Shown one piece after another: positions 22,521 to 34,238 of a stretch of DNA of 64,000 nucleotides. Both the position numbers and the translations under genes were made by a program. Below the pieces are notes generated by a model. It had not been told where the DNA came from, ran no database searches, and was given only the letters and a program-made list of their open reading frames with translations. This stretch comes from Paraconiothyrium sp. Pb-2020 (taxonomy: Eukaryota > Ascomycota > Dothideomycetes > Pleosporales > Didymosphaeriaceae), in the NCBI GenBank assembly GCA_022419385.1, contig JAJUBI010000003.1, positions 248,001 through 312,000 of the forward strand, given 5' to 3'. The first letter of the stretch is position 1, and every line of letters begins with the position of its first letter.

Positions 22521-25500
22521 GTTAGTGCGTGTTTGATCTATTCGGGTTGGATTTACAGGTCCGTGGGGAAGGATTTGTGGGGGGCTTTGTTTGGAGCGTT
22601 GAACCGTACAATGTGGATGTGATGATCAGTTCGGCACAATGCGAGTATTTAGTGGTATTTGCATTGTTGGAGTATCATCTCAGGATGAGCCATGTTCGCG
22701 GTGAATATTGAATATATGGCGTAGCTCTCGTCAGGATGGGGTTCGGCTGGATGCTTCCTGACTAACGAAGCGCTACTCACATGAAGGGCTCGTTACGTAT
22801 GATGAGGTGACTCGCTCTATGATGCGTGCGTAAAATTTTGTTCTGATAAGATACTGCGGACGTTCACATCCACTCAAGGCTGTCACGACTGGATCTTGTC
22901 GTACCGAGAACGAAACTGTAGTTGGAGGAAGTAATTGATATCGGTCGACTCAGTTGAAGTGTTGCCTGAACAAAGTGGTGTACACGAAGAGCAAGGGCAG
23001 TGGGCTCTACCACCGCACTCTCTATGCGGCGCCGAACATGATAGATGGCTGATAATAGTCCAGTATCGTGCAGTCTGTGCCTGTCCCAAGGAATTACTCG
23101 TTCAGCTGCACTGATGCGACGGGAGGCCTGATATGCGCCTGCCCGGGATACAACCGGTTGAGGAAAGTGCCCCGCAGTTGCCGCAACCCAGCAAGAAGGT
23201 ACGATGCGCCGTCGAGGGAACCCAAAAAAACTCTCTTTCGACTACAATTATTTGACACTGTCCTCTACTTTCCTCGTCATTTCGTGTCTATGACCAGCAG
23301 CCAAGATTTGCAACCTGTTCTCGCCCCTGCGAGTGCTCGCCGACCTGGCCGATCGCGCCCAAGATGGCAAACGCTGGCAAATACGCCATACCGGAACCTA
23401 CCCGCTCCGCGGGCATCTCGATCTGTCAAATCACCTTCCCGTACGAGGCCCGCTGGAAGCATTCCCCGGCCATTGCACGGCCGAGACATCGTCGGCGCAT
23501 GTAGTGGGGTGTAGTATCTTCGGCTCAAGTCGCTCATTGTAGCCTTCTGCAGGCTCTAGGTTTGGCGAGCAGCTGGCCAGCTTCTCCACGATACAGCCTT
23601 GTCGCACATGAAGATTAGGATTCTTCAGTGGACAACCATAGCGGTAGCTTCCGCGAAAACGAAACTCCTGGCCGGCGGGCCGCTTCCTAGCCGGGTGGGT
23701 TGATCCTGCGACACTGTCTGGCACGCGCCAACATGTGGAAATGACAGCAGGTTGCTTTTTTGGAGAACCCTGCAGGGCCTTTGGCATGTTCGTCCCCTTC
23801 ACCTGACACCCATTCACGGATAATTCCGCCCCATCCCGTATGCCCAAGCGTTCAGGACAGAGATCTGGTGGATCAGCACCGTGCTCAGACAACCCACCCC
23901 AGGCCGTGGTTATGGTACAAAGTGGCTGGCTACCATATGCAAGCCCTTGTGCCCCCTTTGGCGGCATGCCAACTCATCCCGAGTCTGGAACACAGTAAGG
24001 TTCAAGACTTCTCTTCGACACACGCAGGCCAGATACAAGCGCATATCGTGGGCGCCCTCCTTGCCAAACCTTGCCAAACCTTGCCCGCCTGCATCAACAC
24101 ACAATGCGAATGCGAATGAGAGATAGGTGGCTGTTCCAATGGTGACCGCGAAGCTTATCCAAACTCTGTTCGTTCCCAAAGTCGTCCTTGTCTGGGAACC
24201 CAAGTCGGGGTCGGTCTCTGAACGCTATCGACGCGTCGCATCGTTCGGCCCGTGGTAGACATTATCCGCCTCCTTTTGGGGCTTAGTGGATCGTGTATGT
24301 GCGGGAAGGATGTCGCTGGGACAGACCAATCCAGCGGCTCGGGTTCGGTCCCTCCCAGATTGGGGCACTTCTGCGGGGTCGCTGCGACTCGCTACACAGG
24401 CGAGGCCGAAGTCAGAGACGATTACCTCCACATCGTCCACCAACCAACGGCGAGGCCGAAAAGGTGGTGCAAAGTCAATTCGCAACGGTTCTGCTGGCTA
24501 CGTTGGGACTGAGGCCGGCTTCTGCAACACCTGCGTGATCATTACGGGGACGACAATGGTGTTTGTCGTTTACTCCGCTAAATTTGGCCTCGTGGCCTCC
24601 GGCATCTTCATGGGTGTACGACGCTATCGATCAGATCCAGTACAAGGACCGTGTTGGCTGTCAAACAGGGTCCGTTCGCTTGCTACGGAACGCCGGAAAC
24701 ACAACGCATCGCATCACCAGGGAGGATGCCCAGCCCAAACCGTAATATTGGTACTCCGCCAATAAGCTTTCCTTCTGCGGATCACCCGTCGATGTGGCTT
24801 TGTGGCATCCCACGCCTGCATCTCCGGATGCCATGCTCCTTCATCTTGTGCAAGCCTTCCAGAACGAGTTGCTTCTGGCGCTGTAAAGCTGCAGCTATGA
24901 AGGCCAGGCGATCTCTATCAGTCCGTCTACGGCGGGCCGGTAGCTTCAACAAAGGGAATAGAATGGTCTGTGCCATGTCCGCCTCGCAGCAGTCGAAACT
25001 TCTCACGTGGGCGGCACTGATCATGCGTTGGCCAACTTGCTACCAACGACGCAGTCATGTCGGATGGTAGCTCATGTCTCAGAGCGGCGGTCTCGCTGGA
25101 TGGGGGCTGTTTTGCTCTCCATCAGACCGGCGCAATTGCACGCCGATTCTGACAGTTGAAATGATGGCCCCGGCAGTGTTTTAATAGAACCATTTTCTCA
25201 CCCATTGCCAATGAGATTGCGTATCATACATAGGAGGTACATGATTTGAGACGATCGAAATCTCTGCAGGCCTTGATCTCCGGTCAGGCACAAATCGTCC
25301 TGGACGAAGGTCACTGGCAACACGTTCGCGAAAGTGACCGTTTCTGACCTAGATCGGCGTCAACCCTCCAATTTGGCCGCGGGACACGAGCAGCCCAGGT
25401 CACCACACGAGGGCCCAGACAAGGTCTTTGCAGAACTGTGGCCGTGCAAGACCTATCGTATTGCGGGAAGCTAAATCACGGACATGAAGCACGCTCTTGG

Positions 25501-27698
25501 GCCCCCTGCGCCTGTTGATTGGACGCTAACCGATTCTCTTCTCGCCGTCCACTATATATAGATGCGAGATACGGCTCTGTGGCGGTGCGACAGCCACAAC
25601 TCATGAACTCGCACTGTTGCAGCGTATCTGCTTGGACTACAGGCATGCCGGAGTATCGAATCCTGACATGTATCCATTGCACATGGCAATCCGGAACCCC
25701 CACGACGTGCATATGCAAGGTTTTGACCAAGACCGTGTACTATGACTAGCGGAGGTTCGTATCGCCCTCTACGAGAACGAAAGGTTGCGGTCGAGAACTA
25801 ACACAGCGCCATCAAGAGTACATAGTACATACACCAGGCCCTTCTCCCATGGCGCTCTATCGACAGATAGCGCTACTAAGCCATGGTAGCCGGAGCTATC
25901 AACAACGCCTGGCCAAAGCACCTAGTCCAGCTTTTGGTGGAAGAGGGGCAGCCACACTCAAACGTGACTTTCCCCGCAGCTGCCACATGTCCGTCTGCCC
26001 ACACCCCACCTCAACCTGTAATGTGAATCACTTTCACGGTGTTGTCAGCGACAGGGTCATTGTTAGACATGGCGAGATGACCTCGGATCTGTCGCGCATG
26101 TGGGTTGGAGGAAGCGTTACATTGTGTCTCGAAGGGAAACCCGTGGCACCGTAACGCAGGCAATAATCATGCATCAAAGCACGGCGTCGCACCGAAGAAG
26201 GGTTGAGGGACAGGGTGATAGGCTGCATGCTCCCAGGACAAGGTGTCGTTCACGCTTCTTACCAACCTTATCCATGACACCGGGCCAGAGGATTCAGGGA
26301 CCACGAGAGTGAGAAACAGGATGACTGCGCGGACCCGGCAGGCCGCATGGACACGGAACGAAAAGCCCGAATCTTACGATATGTAGCAGGCGAGTGCGAG
26401 ACGTTTGTGCTGGCCAAGCGGTGCGTTCTGGCTCCAGAGGCTGGCGGAAAGGCTCAGTAAGATTGCAAGCCCCCAGGCGCGCAGTCATCAGCATGAAACC
26501 AGACAGTTGAAGGGAGGGCCAAGCAAAAGGCCCTTCACCGGCGACAACGGCCACGGCGGAGGACGCCCGGCTGCGACGACGCCTTGCGATGCTTTGGTGG
26601 TCGGCGGTGAGGCGGCAGACATGACGCACAGGAATGCAGTGCTCGTTAGTCATGGCGTCCGGCGACGAGCAGGGGCAGCGTCATTGGAGCAGGGGAAGGG
26701 CGCAGGGTGTTTTGCAAGACGCGGTGTGGTCAGAAGCTTGGTGTGGCAGCGCAGAGCCTCGTGGGCCCCCTTTGGGCATATGGTGCGGGAGGTGAGTATA
26801 TTTAGGCCGCCCGGCGCGCCCGGCCAATGGCAGCAGCGGGCGGGCTGCACCGCCTGTGGCGCAGGCGACGGCGACCAGGCAGAGCGAGGACGCGGCGAAT
26901 CAAGCGGAGGAGCAGCGCCGGCGCAGTGGATGGCAGGACGTGGCTCCCGACAGAAGCGGTGGTCGACTCGCAGAATGGCGGCACATCGCCTGGCCCTCGT
27001 CCCAATCCGCTTGCCGTTGCCCGCTTGGGCGTGGAGGCTCTCGCTGCGCCGGCGCGCCATTCGCCAGCAGTCGCGAGCACTCGTCGTATGCGGCATGGTC
27101 GCGAAGACGCGGTGCAGCTTGGTGCAGCGCCGGGGCTCGCACTCACCGCACCTCTGGGGGGCTCGTCTTACCGCGAGGTGGTCGGCGCGCGCGATCGAGG
27201 CGGAGACGTGGATTCATGGTCGCGCACACACTGTCTTTGTTATTTTCCTAGCGTCAATTCACCGTTCCCTCCTCATGCCACGCCAGAAGCCCTGCAAGGG
27301 TCTGCAGCCCGGGGCTCGAGTGGCTTCGTGCGCAGCGTTGGTCCTGGGGGTCCTATCGCCAGAGCACGCCCGCCTTATACATAACCTGAGCACCTCGCCC
27401 CCGAGCCTCTTCATCAGTCCAGGCCTCCGATCGCCCGCCAGATCCTCCACGCGGCTTTTGTCTCCGACCTTGCTTTCGACATTCACTCCAAGTCCTGCTT
27501 CGGCTTCCTGCTATCCTCGCTACCGGGTTATCGGCCACTGGACCATCGCGTCGATTCCCATCCTGGCCACTCCCGCTATCACTTGTACAGCAAGAACAAC
27601 AGCAGATCACCAAAAGCCAATATTAGACGCCATCAAGCTCGCCGACCCGTGCGACGGCCCCAGGCTCTAAGCGGCCCCGGGTAATCCAGTGTTTCAAT
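22521..27698. other. Gene-poor tract of about 5 kb
   Basis: Many overlapping short ORFs in all frames but none with family resemblance or consistent codon bias. Locally GC-rich at 26.4-27.6 kb, with pyrimidine-rich runs close to the next gene that fit a promoter/5' UTR. A 10-bp unit (CCTTGCCAAA) repeats at about 24059-24085. No tRNA, rRNA or transposase was seen. Confidence 0.4.
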
Positions 27699-27794
27699 GT
27701 AAGTGTCCCCTTGCCAGGTCCATAAGATGTTCAGACCCCAGCACGCGGCCCCTGTCGGTACGTTGCTGTTTACTGCTTACGCTAACGCTGCTAG
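27699..27794 (+). other. Possible 5' UTR intron of the C2H2 gene
   Basis: GTAAGT donor at 27699, a GCTAAC branch-like element at 27781 and a CTAG acceptor ending at 27794, all 5' of the coding start. It fits a spliced leader exon of the regulator gene. Not proven. Confidence 0.4.
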
Positions 27795-27848
27795 AGCGAA
27801 CACCCTATATATCCACTCCTCAGCCCTCCGAGGTACGGCATTTCCGTC

Positions 27849-29708
27849 ATGGTCGACTACGTCTCCTACACCACCGCCAACATGCCTCACGACTTTGAGC
27901 TTTATTCCAACCAGGAGGAACAACTCAACTTCCTGCCCACATCACAACCATTCCTGCCCTCCACCTCATATCCCATGGACCCTACCTTCAGTGGCCCCTT
28001 CGAGCCTCTAACGTCGCTGTCTGAGGCACCGCGGTCGCAGGACCTCCAGTATCACTATGATGGTATTGCTCAGGGCGTCAAGGCGTCCTTCCACCAGTAC
28101 ACAAGTCCTATGGCATCACCTCACTCAATATCAAACTCGTTCCAAGAGCAGCCACCAGTGCTCTCTGCCTCGTCAGAGTCCGGCGCATCCGTGTCATCGT
28201 CCGCCATGGGCTCCCCGTCACAGTTCAACGAGCCCTGGAATCCACTCTCAGCTGGGCTTGGCCTCACTCCAGGCTTCGAATACCCAGGCATGGTAGAAGC
28301 CGTCAAAGTGCCGGGTTGTGTGGGTAAGTCAACTAGCATTCCTTCGAAATCTCAGTCGTTTCCTTCTACCTGTCTTCCAACGCGCATATCGAACCCTTCG
28401 TACACAAATGTAACTAGATCGCCTGCTACTCCTGCTTCGGCAAGATGGTCGGCGTCGAGGTCGAGCGCATTGGCAGGCCGTCGAAACTCTCTCCTTTCGC
28501 ATGTAGTACGCCCTAGCGACCTCGCCGATGCTAGCCCAGAAATTCCTCTTACTCCAACGCATTCATTCTCTCAATCTCCTCAAATTCAGACACGATTCCT
28601 TGCACAGTCTGAATCATCTTGTCGGTTCTCCTTTGATCTTCCCAGCCTTGTACGTCGCCGCAATCACAAAACAATCACTGACCACGATGTAGATCCTAGC
28701 CTCACCCAGTTTGGCAACCCTCTTGTTTACATGCCTCCTTCGCCATATCCAGAGATACGGACTACACAGTCCCCTTACTTTGGCGTGATCGAACATCCTC
28801 CGTCTCCTGCTCTGTCCAACATCTCTTCCCACAGTCAGCGCGCTGGATCAAACAACCTGAAGCGTGGCTCAGCATCGCCCTTTCTCAACGACCGATTCCA
28901 GCCGTATCCAGCCTTCAACGGTCAGAGACGGCAATCGAACGCCTCACTGCACTCACAGCACTCGGGCACCAGCCGGAAGAGCGCAAGCAGCTACGAGCTT
29001 GACGATGAGACGCGCGAGAAGGGTCTATGCCCACTGCCAGAATGCGGTCGTGTCTTCAAAGACTTGAAGGCGCACATGCTCACGCACCAGAACGAAAGGC
29101 CAGAGAAGTGCCCAATCACTACTTGCGAATATCACCTCAAGGGATTCGCAAGGAAGTACGATAAGAACCGACACACTCTCACCCACTACAAGGGCACCAT
29201 GGTCTGTGGCTTCTGTCCAGGCTCCGGTTCGGCGGTTGAGAAGTCGTTCAACCGCGCCGACGTCTTCAAGCGACACCTCACCTCCGTGCACGGCGTCGAG
29301 CAGAATCCGCCCAACAGCAGGAAGAAGTCGCCCACTGGCCGCAAGGCTTACTCGGGCTCGCAACAAAGCATGGCTGGCACTTGCTCGACTTGCTCAGTCA
29401 CCTTCGCTAATGCGCAAGAGTTTTACGAGCATCTGGACGACTGTGTGCTGCGTGTTGTTCAGCAAGCCGACCCCAGCGAGGCTATCAACCAGCGCCTTTT
29501 GACATCGGTTGCGGAAGACAAGGATGTCACAGAGACCCTAGATCGCAACGGCCTCTCAAATAGCATCGAGTACACCGTCCCCAACTACGATGAGGATGAC
29601 GAAGAGGAGGACGATGACGAAGTCGATGTTGACGATGCAAGCGACGACACCTACGGCGTGCGACGTTCCCGTTCTGGCAAGGGCTCCATCAAGAACAAGT
29701 CGCATTGA
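27849..29708 (+). CDS. C2H2 zinc-finger transcription factor with leaky-context stop
   Basis: Nuclear regulator of 619 aa (608 if the ATG at 27882, MPHDFELY, is used). A long Ser/Pro-rich N-terminus is followed by zinc fingers: C394/C399/H409/H413, C421/C426/H442/H446, C453/C456/H476/H481, and a degenerate fourth with C512/C515/H528/C532. A strongly acidic stretch (DEDDEEEDDDEV) precedes the end. A GTAAGT at 28324 looks like a donor, but no acceptor keeps the frame, so I treat the gene as intronless in the CDS. The stop TGA at 29706 is followed by CAA TTA and an in-frame coding-like extension (next entry). No named orthologue is claimed. Confidence 0.82.
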   Translation: MVDYVSYTTANMPHDFELYSNQEEQLNFLPTSQPFLPSTSYPMDPTFSGPFEPLTSLSEAPRSQDLQYHYDGIAQGVKASFHQYTSPMASPHSISNSFQEQPPVLSASSESGASVSSSAMGSPSQFNEPWNPLSAGLGLTPGFEYPGMVEAVKVPGCVGKSTSIPSKSQSFPSTCLPTRISNPSYTNVTRSPATPASARWSASRSSALAGRRNSLLSHVVRPSDLADASPEIPLTPTHSFSQSPQIQTRFLAQSESSCRFSFDLPSLVRRRNHKTITDHDVDPSLTQFGNPLVYMPPSPYPEIRTTQSPYFGVIEHPPSPALSNISSHSQRAGSNNLKRGSASPFLNDRFQPYPAFNGQRRQSNASLHSQHSGTSRKSASSYELDDETREKGLCPLPECGRVFKDLKAHMLTHQNERPEKCPITTCEYHLKGFARKYDKNRHTLTHYKGTMVCGFCPGSGSAVEKSFNRADVFKRHLTSVHGVEQNPPNSRKKSPTGRKAYSGSQQSMAGTCSTCSVTFANAQEFYEHLDDCVLRVVQQADPSEAINQRLLTSVAEDKDVTETLDRNGLSNSIEYTVPNYDEDDEEEDDDEVDVDDASDDTYGVRRSRSGKGSIKNKSH

Positions 29709-30164
29709 CAATTAACACATCCCCGAGGTGTCACATCGCACGTCGGGGGTGGCAACCCCTCTAAAGTGACGAAGGCCTCTGGTGCGAGGGGCCCTCGGGC
29801 CGGGCTGACCTTTTCCAAGGGCGGCGTGGCGATTACCGGTTCGGGCCGCAAGAAGCGCAAGAACTACCCCGTTTCTTGGGGCTGCCCGACCGACAAGATG
29901 AAGATGAAGAAGCGCGTTTTGTGCGTCTACGACGGCCCACGACGCCTCTGGAAGGACGATATGATGCTCGACCAGGAGTTCGAGGTCCGCATGAAGCTGC
30001 CTGACGGCAAGTCTTACGTGACGGATCTCGATGTGCAGACCCAGAACCGGGCAGAGGCGCTCCACGACGCGACGCCCGAAGAGAAGGGCCCGTGGATGCC
30101 CGACAACATCATGGGTGGTCCCCAAGTCACGGCCGAACTTCAACGCCAGCAATTTATGATTTGA
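29709..30164 (+). CDS. In-frame C-terminal extension of the C2H2 protein (putative stop-codon readthrough)
   Basis: Directly after TGA the same frame stays open for 151 codons to TGA at 30162. The composition is strongly coding: basic GRKKRKN, then NYPVSWGCP, KMKMKKRVLCVYDGPRRLW, FEVRMKLPDG and YVTDLDVQTQNRAEAL, with G/C-ending codons like the gene itself. There is no ATG near its beginning (first methionine well inside, about 29898), so it is unlikely to be a separate gene. It is reached either by readthrough of TGA-CAA-TTA or by an unrecognised splice removing the stop. The latter would need a weak donor at 29665 or 29671 and an acceptor ending at 29766, both giving in-frame introns. A basic patch could serve as a nuclear signal. 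Confidence 0.6.
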   Translation, partial: QLTHPRGVTSHVGGGNPSKVTKASGARGPRAGLTFSKGGVAITGSGRKKRKNYPVSWGCPTDKMKMKKRVLCVYDGPRRLWKDDMMLDQEFEVRMKLPDGKSYVTDLDVQTQNRAEALHDATPEEKGPWMPDNIMGGPQVTAELQRQQFMI

Positions 30165-31282
30165 TTTCAACGCATTGTTTGGACACACTTTCTACATTAC
30201 TCACCATTCTCGCTCGAGCCCAAGCGTTGGAATCGAATTTCGAGACGTACACTGAGACGCGATCAAGAGCCTATTGTTGTGTAATTATCTGCTGGACACG
30301 CCCTTCTTGTTGATGATGTTTGTCTTCATCTCTTTTCCCTTTTGGCTGCTTTTAATGGATGGACTCTGGGCTGGGAGGAACTGGGCATCTGAGTAAGCGA
30401 CTGATACCACTGTTATATGGAGGATGGACTTGTATTGTCGGCGTTTGGTTTGATGACGACGCAATGATTGAGCGCATGCCGAGTAGTCTAGCACCATGGC
30501 AGCTATCGGCGCCGCGAGGGATCGGCTTTGTGCTGGTCGCACCGCCGTGGTCTCCTAATATATTGTCTAAACATGACTCTGGTGCCTATTTGCTCTACTG
30601 GGCTGCTACTTTGCCTCTACACGCCATCCCCTCCGCCTCGGTCAAGTAATACCCCGTCGGGCTAAGACGGCGCACACACAACAGCTATCTATTCTGCAAC
30701 AGACGACATGCCTTAGTGAAGCCAAGGGACAAGTCACGGCTAGGGTACTGGTGAGGCGGCAAGCGATGGTGGAAGTTCGGGCTGCGCGATCTCCAACCAG
30801 GTTCAGGCCCCGAACAGGACCGATTGATCTTCCACCCTGGCAACCCCCTCGCGGCGATGCCGGGCGATATCCGCGGATACGGGACATGTCGCATTTAGTG
30901 TGTGAGTAGGCAGGTATAGCAGCCTAAGACGCAGACTACGAAGTATGGTACGCAATCTATATGCTTGGCACTAAGGTCGACATTTGGAATGCGCATGCAA
31001 TGGCACAGCAAGATGCCAAATGCTGGCGACGCATGGGCGGTGACGAGGCCGAGTACAGATGATGCATTCGGGCGGCCGCAGGAGGAGGGTGCATGGTGGT
31101 TTCGGCAAGGCGGGATGGAGGGTGTGTCAAGGCGGGTTGGCTGGGGAGTCGGCGAGGAGCAGCGGTGAGCAGCGGGCGGGCGGCGGCTGGCTTAATCCTG
31201 TCTAATACCACGACAACACCTCGTGAAGCTCTCTACTCTTACGCTCGTGCTAGCTAGTCGACTGGGGTTCGGGCTCCGCGTC
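30165..31282. other. Intergenic and promoter DNA
   Basis: Holds the 3' end of the C2H2 gene and the upstream region of the Zn2Cys6 gene. No coding frame supported. An in-frame GTG at 31223 upstream of the next gene is not taken as a start. Confidence 0.4.
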
Positions 31283-33470
31283 ATGGAGCAACCCGCCCCT
31301 ACGGCCGTCACCGTCGCAAACTACCAGAACGCGCAGGATGGCATCTTCAGCGGGCCTGTCCACCTCGCGCGTGGGCGCCAGGCACGCGATCCCCAGGCGA
31401 AGACGGTCACCTACACGGTCGCCTCGCTCGAGGCCTTCGAGACGTCGCTGCACGAGTACCTCAACGACCCGCCCGAGAATCCCGACCACACCGACTGCCA
31501 GCTCTCCTTCTGGATAGGCACCAGCTTCCTCGTCGCCGCGCCCCCGGACGCGCCCGCCTCGTCCTCCTCTGCAGCCGTGCAGACGCAGCCCCGCTTCGCT
31601 CCACACGACGCGTCGCAGGCCTACACCCACACCCACAACCACAACAACAACGATCCAAATGGCATCCATGCGCAGCAGTATGGGACGACGTACCAGAACG
31701 TGCCCGACCCGGCCATGGCCCTTGCGCTTGACTTCCAGCAGTCGCAAGCCAGCCCTTCGACCACCGACGGCGCGAGGCCCACCAGCAGCAGCACCACTGC
31801 TAGCAAGAAGGCAGAGCCCAAGGTAGCGTTGAGTGTCCTTGAGGCCCTGCAGCCGACGCCAGACCCCAAGGAGAAGATGCGGAAGCAGCGCGCCATCGCA
31901 AAGTGCTGCGTCGACGCCATCCAGAAGTGCGACGGCTACCGCTACAGCTTCCACAACTGCTGGAACAGCCGCGAGGACGATAGCTTCCGCTTCTCCTACT
32001 ACTGCAACGACTCGCTGCTGAACAAGGACCGCGCTGCCAACGGCAAGGGCGCAAAGCTCGGCAAGCGCGCCACAAAGCCTGTCTACGACTGCAAAGGCGT
32101 GCTGTCCATCAAGTTTTCTGCCACCAAGCAGAGTCTGGACGTCTTCTACAAGCACATCCCCGTCCACAAAACGTACGAAGAGCGGGCCCCTCCGCCGCGC
32201 AAGGATTCGAGGAGGCGCAAGTTTCTCGAGGAGAATGACCCGGAGACTTTGAAAAAGTTACAGAGCCGACCAAAGCCACCCCGGCCAGATCTTCCTCTGG
32301 AAAGCGCACAGAAGGCGAAGAAGAAGAGGAAGAACGACGACCCAAAGTCGTCCACATCGCTTGAGAGTGATCTACGTGCACAGAGTCTTCGCTCGCTCCT
32401 GGAGCTTATCCGCCACGATCCCGCTCCTGATCATTCACCGCCACCACCTCCTCCACCCCCTCCACCTGTCGTCCCGCAGCGCACTGTTCCACCTCCGCCG
32501 CCCCCTCAGCCTCTTCAGCAACAGATCCGAGTCCAGCAGCAGCCACAGCCCGCCCCGCGAAAGAGGCCGAGGAACAGCTGCGATGTATGTAAAGCTAAGA
32601 AGACAAAGGTAGGTTACGGACTCCCCCACGAAACAAAATAGATATTGACCAAAACAGTGCGACGGGACACGGCCAGTCTGTCAAACCTGCATTGACAAGA
32701 AGCGGCAGTGCTTCTACTCTGCCGATCAGCCCACCGATGAACGGCGACCCTCTGCCGTGCCCGATCCACCAGAGCCCGCGCGGCAAGCCCAAGCAGCCAC
32801 GCTCGAGGTCTCCGAGTTCGAGCGTATGAGGAAGGAGCTCGAAGACGCAAAAGCCCGCATCCAAGAGCTCGAAGCAGAAAAGCGCCGCTCATCCACCACA
32901 CCAGCTCAAACACCCCAAATGGCGCAACCCGCCCAACTTCCCCGCCCCCAACTCCAGCACAAACCCCACTCCTCTGAAACGCCACCACAAGCACAGTCGC
33001 ACCCGCAACAGCGCGACCAAAAGCAGCAGCAGCAGCAGCGCCAGCACAGCCGAAGCCACTCCCTCCACCAACAACACCAACCCCCCACGCAGCAACAATA
33101 CCAACATCAGATTCCTACTCCGCAAACCGTACCCTCCCCCCAGCAAGCTATGCAACAACTCCAAACCGCCGCCCAGCAGCTGCAAACCCCGCAACACCAG
33201 TACCCCGCCTTCCCCAATCCCTACGGCATGACGGCGCAGCAGAGCATGCCGCGCAACGCAGCACAGCCGCAGACCGTGCAGCAGGCTGTCCAGGGTCACC
33301 AGATGGGCGTGAACACCATGGCGCCGCCGGACGAGCAGACGAATCCGTACACAAGGGCGTTCAATCCCGAGTGGACGGGGTACTATGGGTATCAGAGTGC
33401 GACGCAGCAGCCGGGGCAGGAGGGGGCGTGGGGCGGGGTGAGGGGTGCGGGTGTGTTCCGGCAGGTTTGA
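31283..33470 (+). CDS. Zn2Cys6 transcription factor with upstream GCM/WRKY-like cysteine region
   Basis: Regulator of 712 aa with exons 31283-32608 and 32658-33470 and a 49-nt intron. The fungal binuclear zinc cluster C433-x2-C436-x6-C443-x6-C450-x2-C453-x6-C460 is canonical and is split exactly after the second cysteine's basic loop by the intron. It is followed by a short coiled coil (FERMRKELEDAKARIQELE) and a Gln-rich tail. Unusually the cluster is in the middle of the protein. Residues about 215-320 carry another C/H-rich region (CCVDAIQKCDGYRY, FYKHIPVHKTYEER) that I compare, tentatively, with the WRKY-GCM1/FAR1 fold. A polyproline run lies between. The first ATG of the frame is 31283. 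Confidence 0.82.
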
Positions 33471-34238
33471 AATTTTCTTGAGGTATGAAGGCAGGGAAGT
33501 GCACGTGTAGACGATTGTTATGGTGATACCCCCTATATGATTTTGTCGATTTATGATTGCGATATGATGGGCTGGTTAGCGTGTTTATATGAGCGATTGG
33601 CTGGTAGGATTGGGATACTGGAAATGAGTAATATGACCCAGTTGTAAAGCGTTGCCGTACAGTTGTTGTGTAAATCCGGGCGGTCGTAGCTTGTGCGCGA
33701 GCGTGATGGAGGACTTGAGATGATACGTTGTCACTGCGAATTGTCATCGCGGCAGGCTCGCGTCAGTGCGAACGTCAGGCGTCGTGTCCATGTAGATATC
33801 ATGGAACGAGGGACCCTAGGATCTATGGTGGCATACCGGAGCTACGAAAGTTGCACATTTCATACAAGAAATACGTAGAGATATGGCGCAGAGATAGTCA
33901 ACTCGCTTGCTTATGTTGTCTGTCACTGTCGATGTGTGTTTTTCGGAGCAGACCTAGGATCCAGTTAGATACACAGTGCACTCACTGCAAACAGTCCGAG
34001 ACATTTGTCTGCATACGTATAGTTGCTACTCAGTACAGGCCCTCGCCTGATTCGATTCTTCGCCACCATTGCACATTGCCCTTATTCGCTCGTGTCCCTC
34101 GCAAAACGCCGTGGGCAACAGCCCCATGTCATGTCATATCTCATCGTTTCTACGCAATCCCCTAACGCCAATGCAAATGCTATGCTCGAATCAAAACCGC
34201 TCCGAGTCGTTCATCATCAGCCCCGGTAGAGTCCCATC
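33471..34238. other. Convergent 3' intergenic region
   Basis: Lies between the 3' ends of the Zn2Cys6 gene and the CSN1 gene. No gene or repeat supported. Confidence 0.4.

Noticed and set aside
26405..27670. A 421-codon plus-strand ORF
   Set aside because: Basic, low-complexity residues with rival ORFs in other frames of the same GC-rich DNA; no family resemblance. GC-rich sequence lacks stop codons by chance.
28324..28417. A GTAAGT...CTAG intron inside the C2H2 gene
   Set aside because: Removal of 94 nt shifts the frame into a stop; the continuous frame leads on to the zinc fingers.
31250..32167. A 305-codon minus-strand ORF
   Set aside because: It is the antisense shadow of the Zn2Cys6 gene exon 1, which has clear domains on the plus strand.
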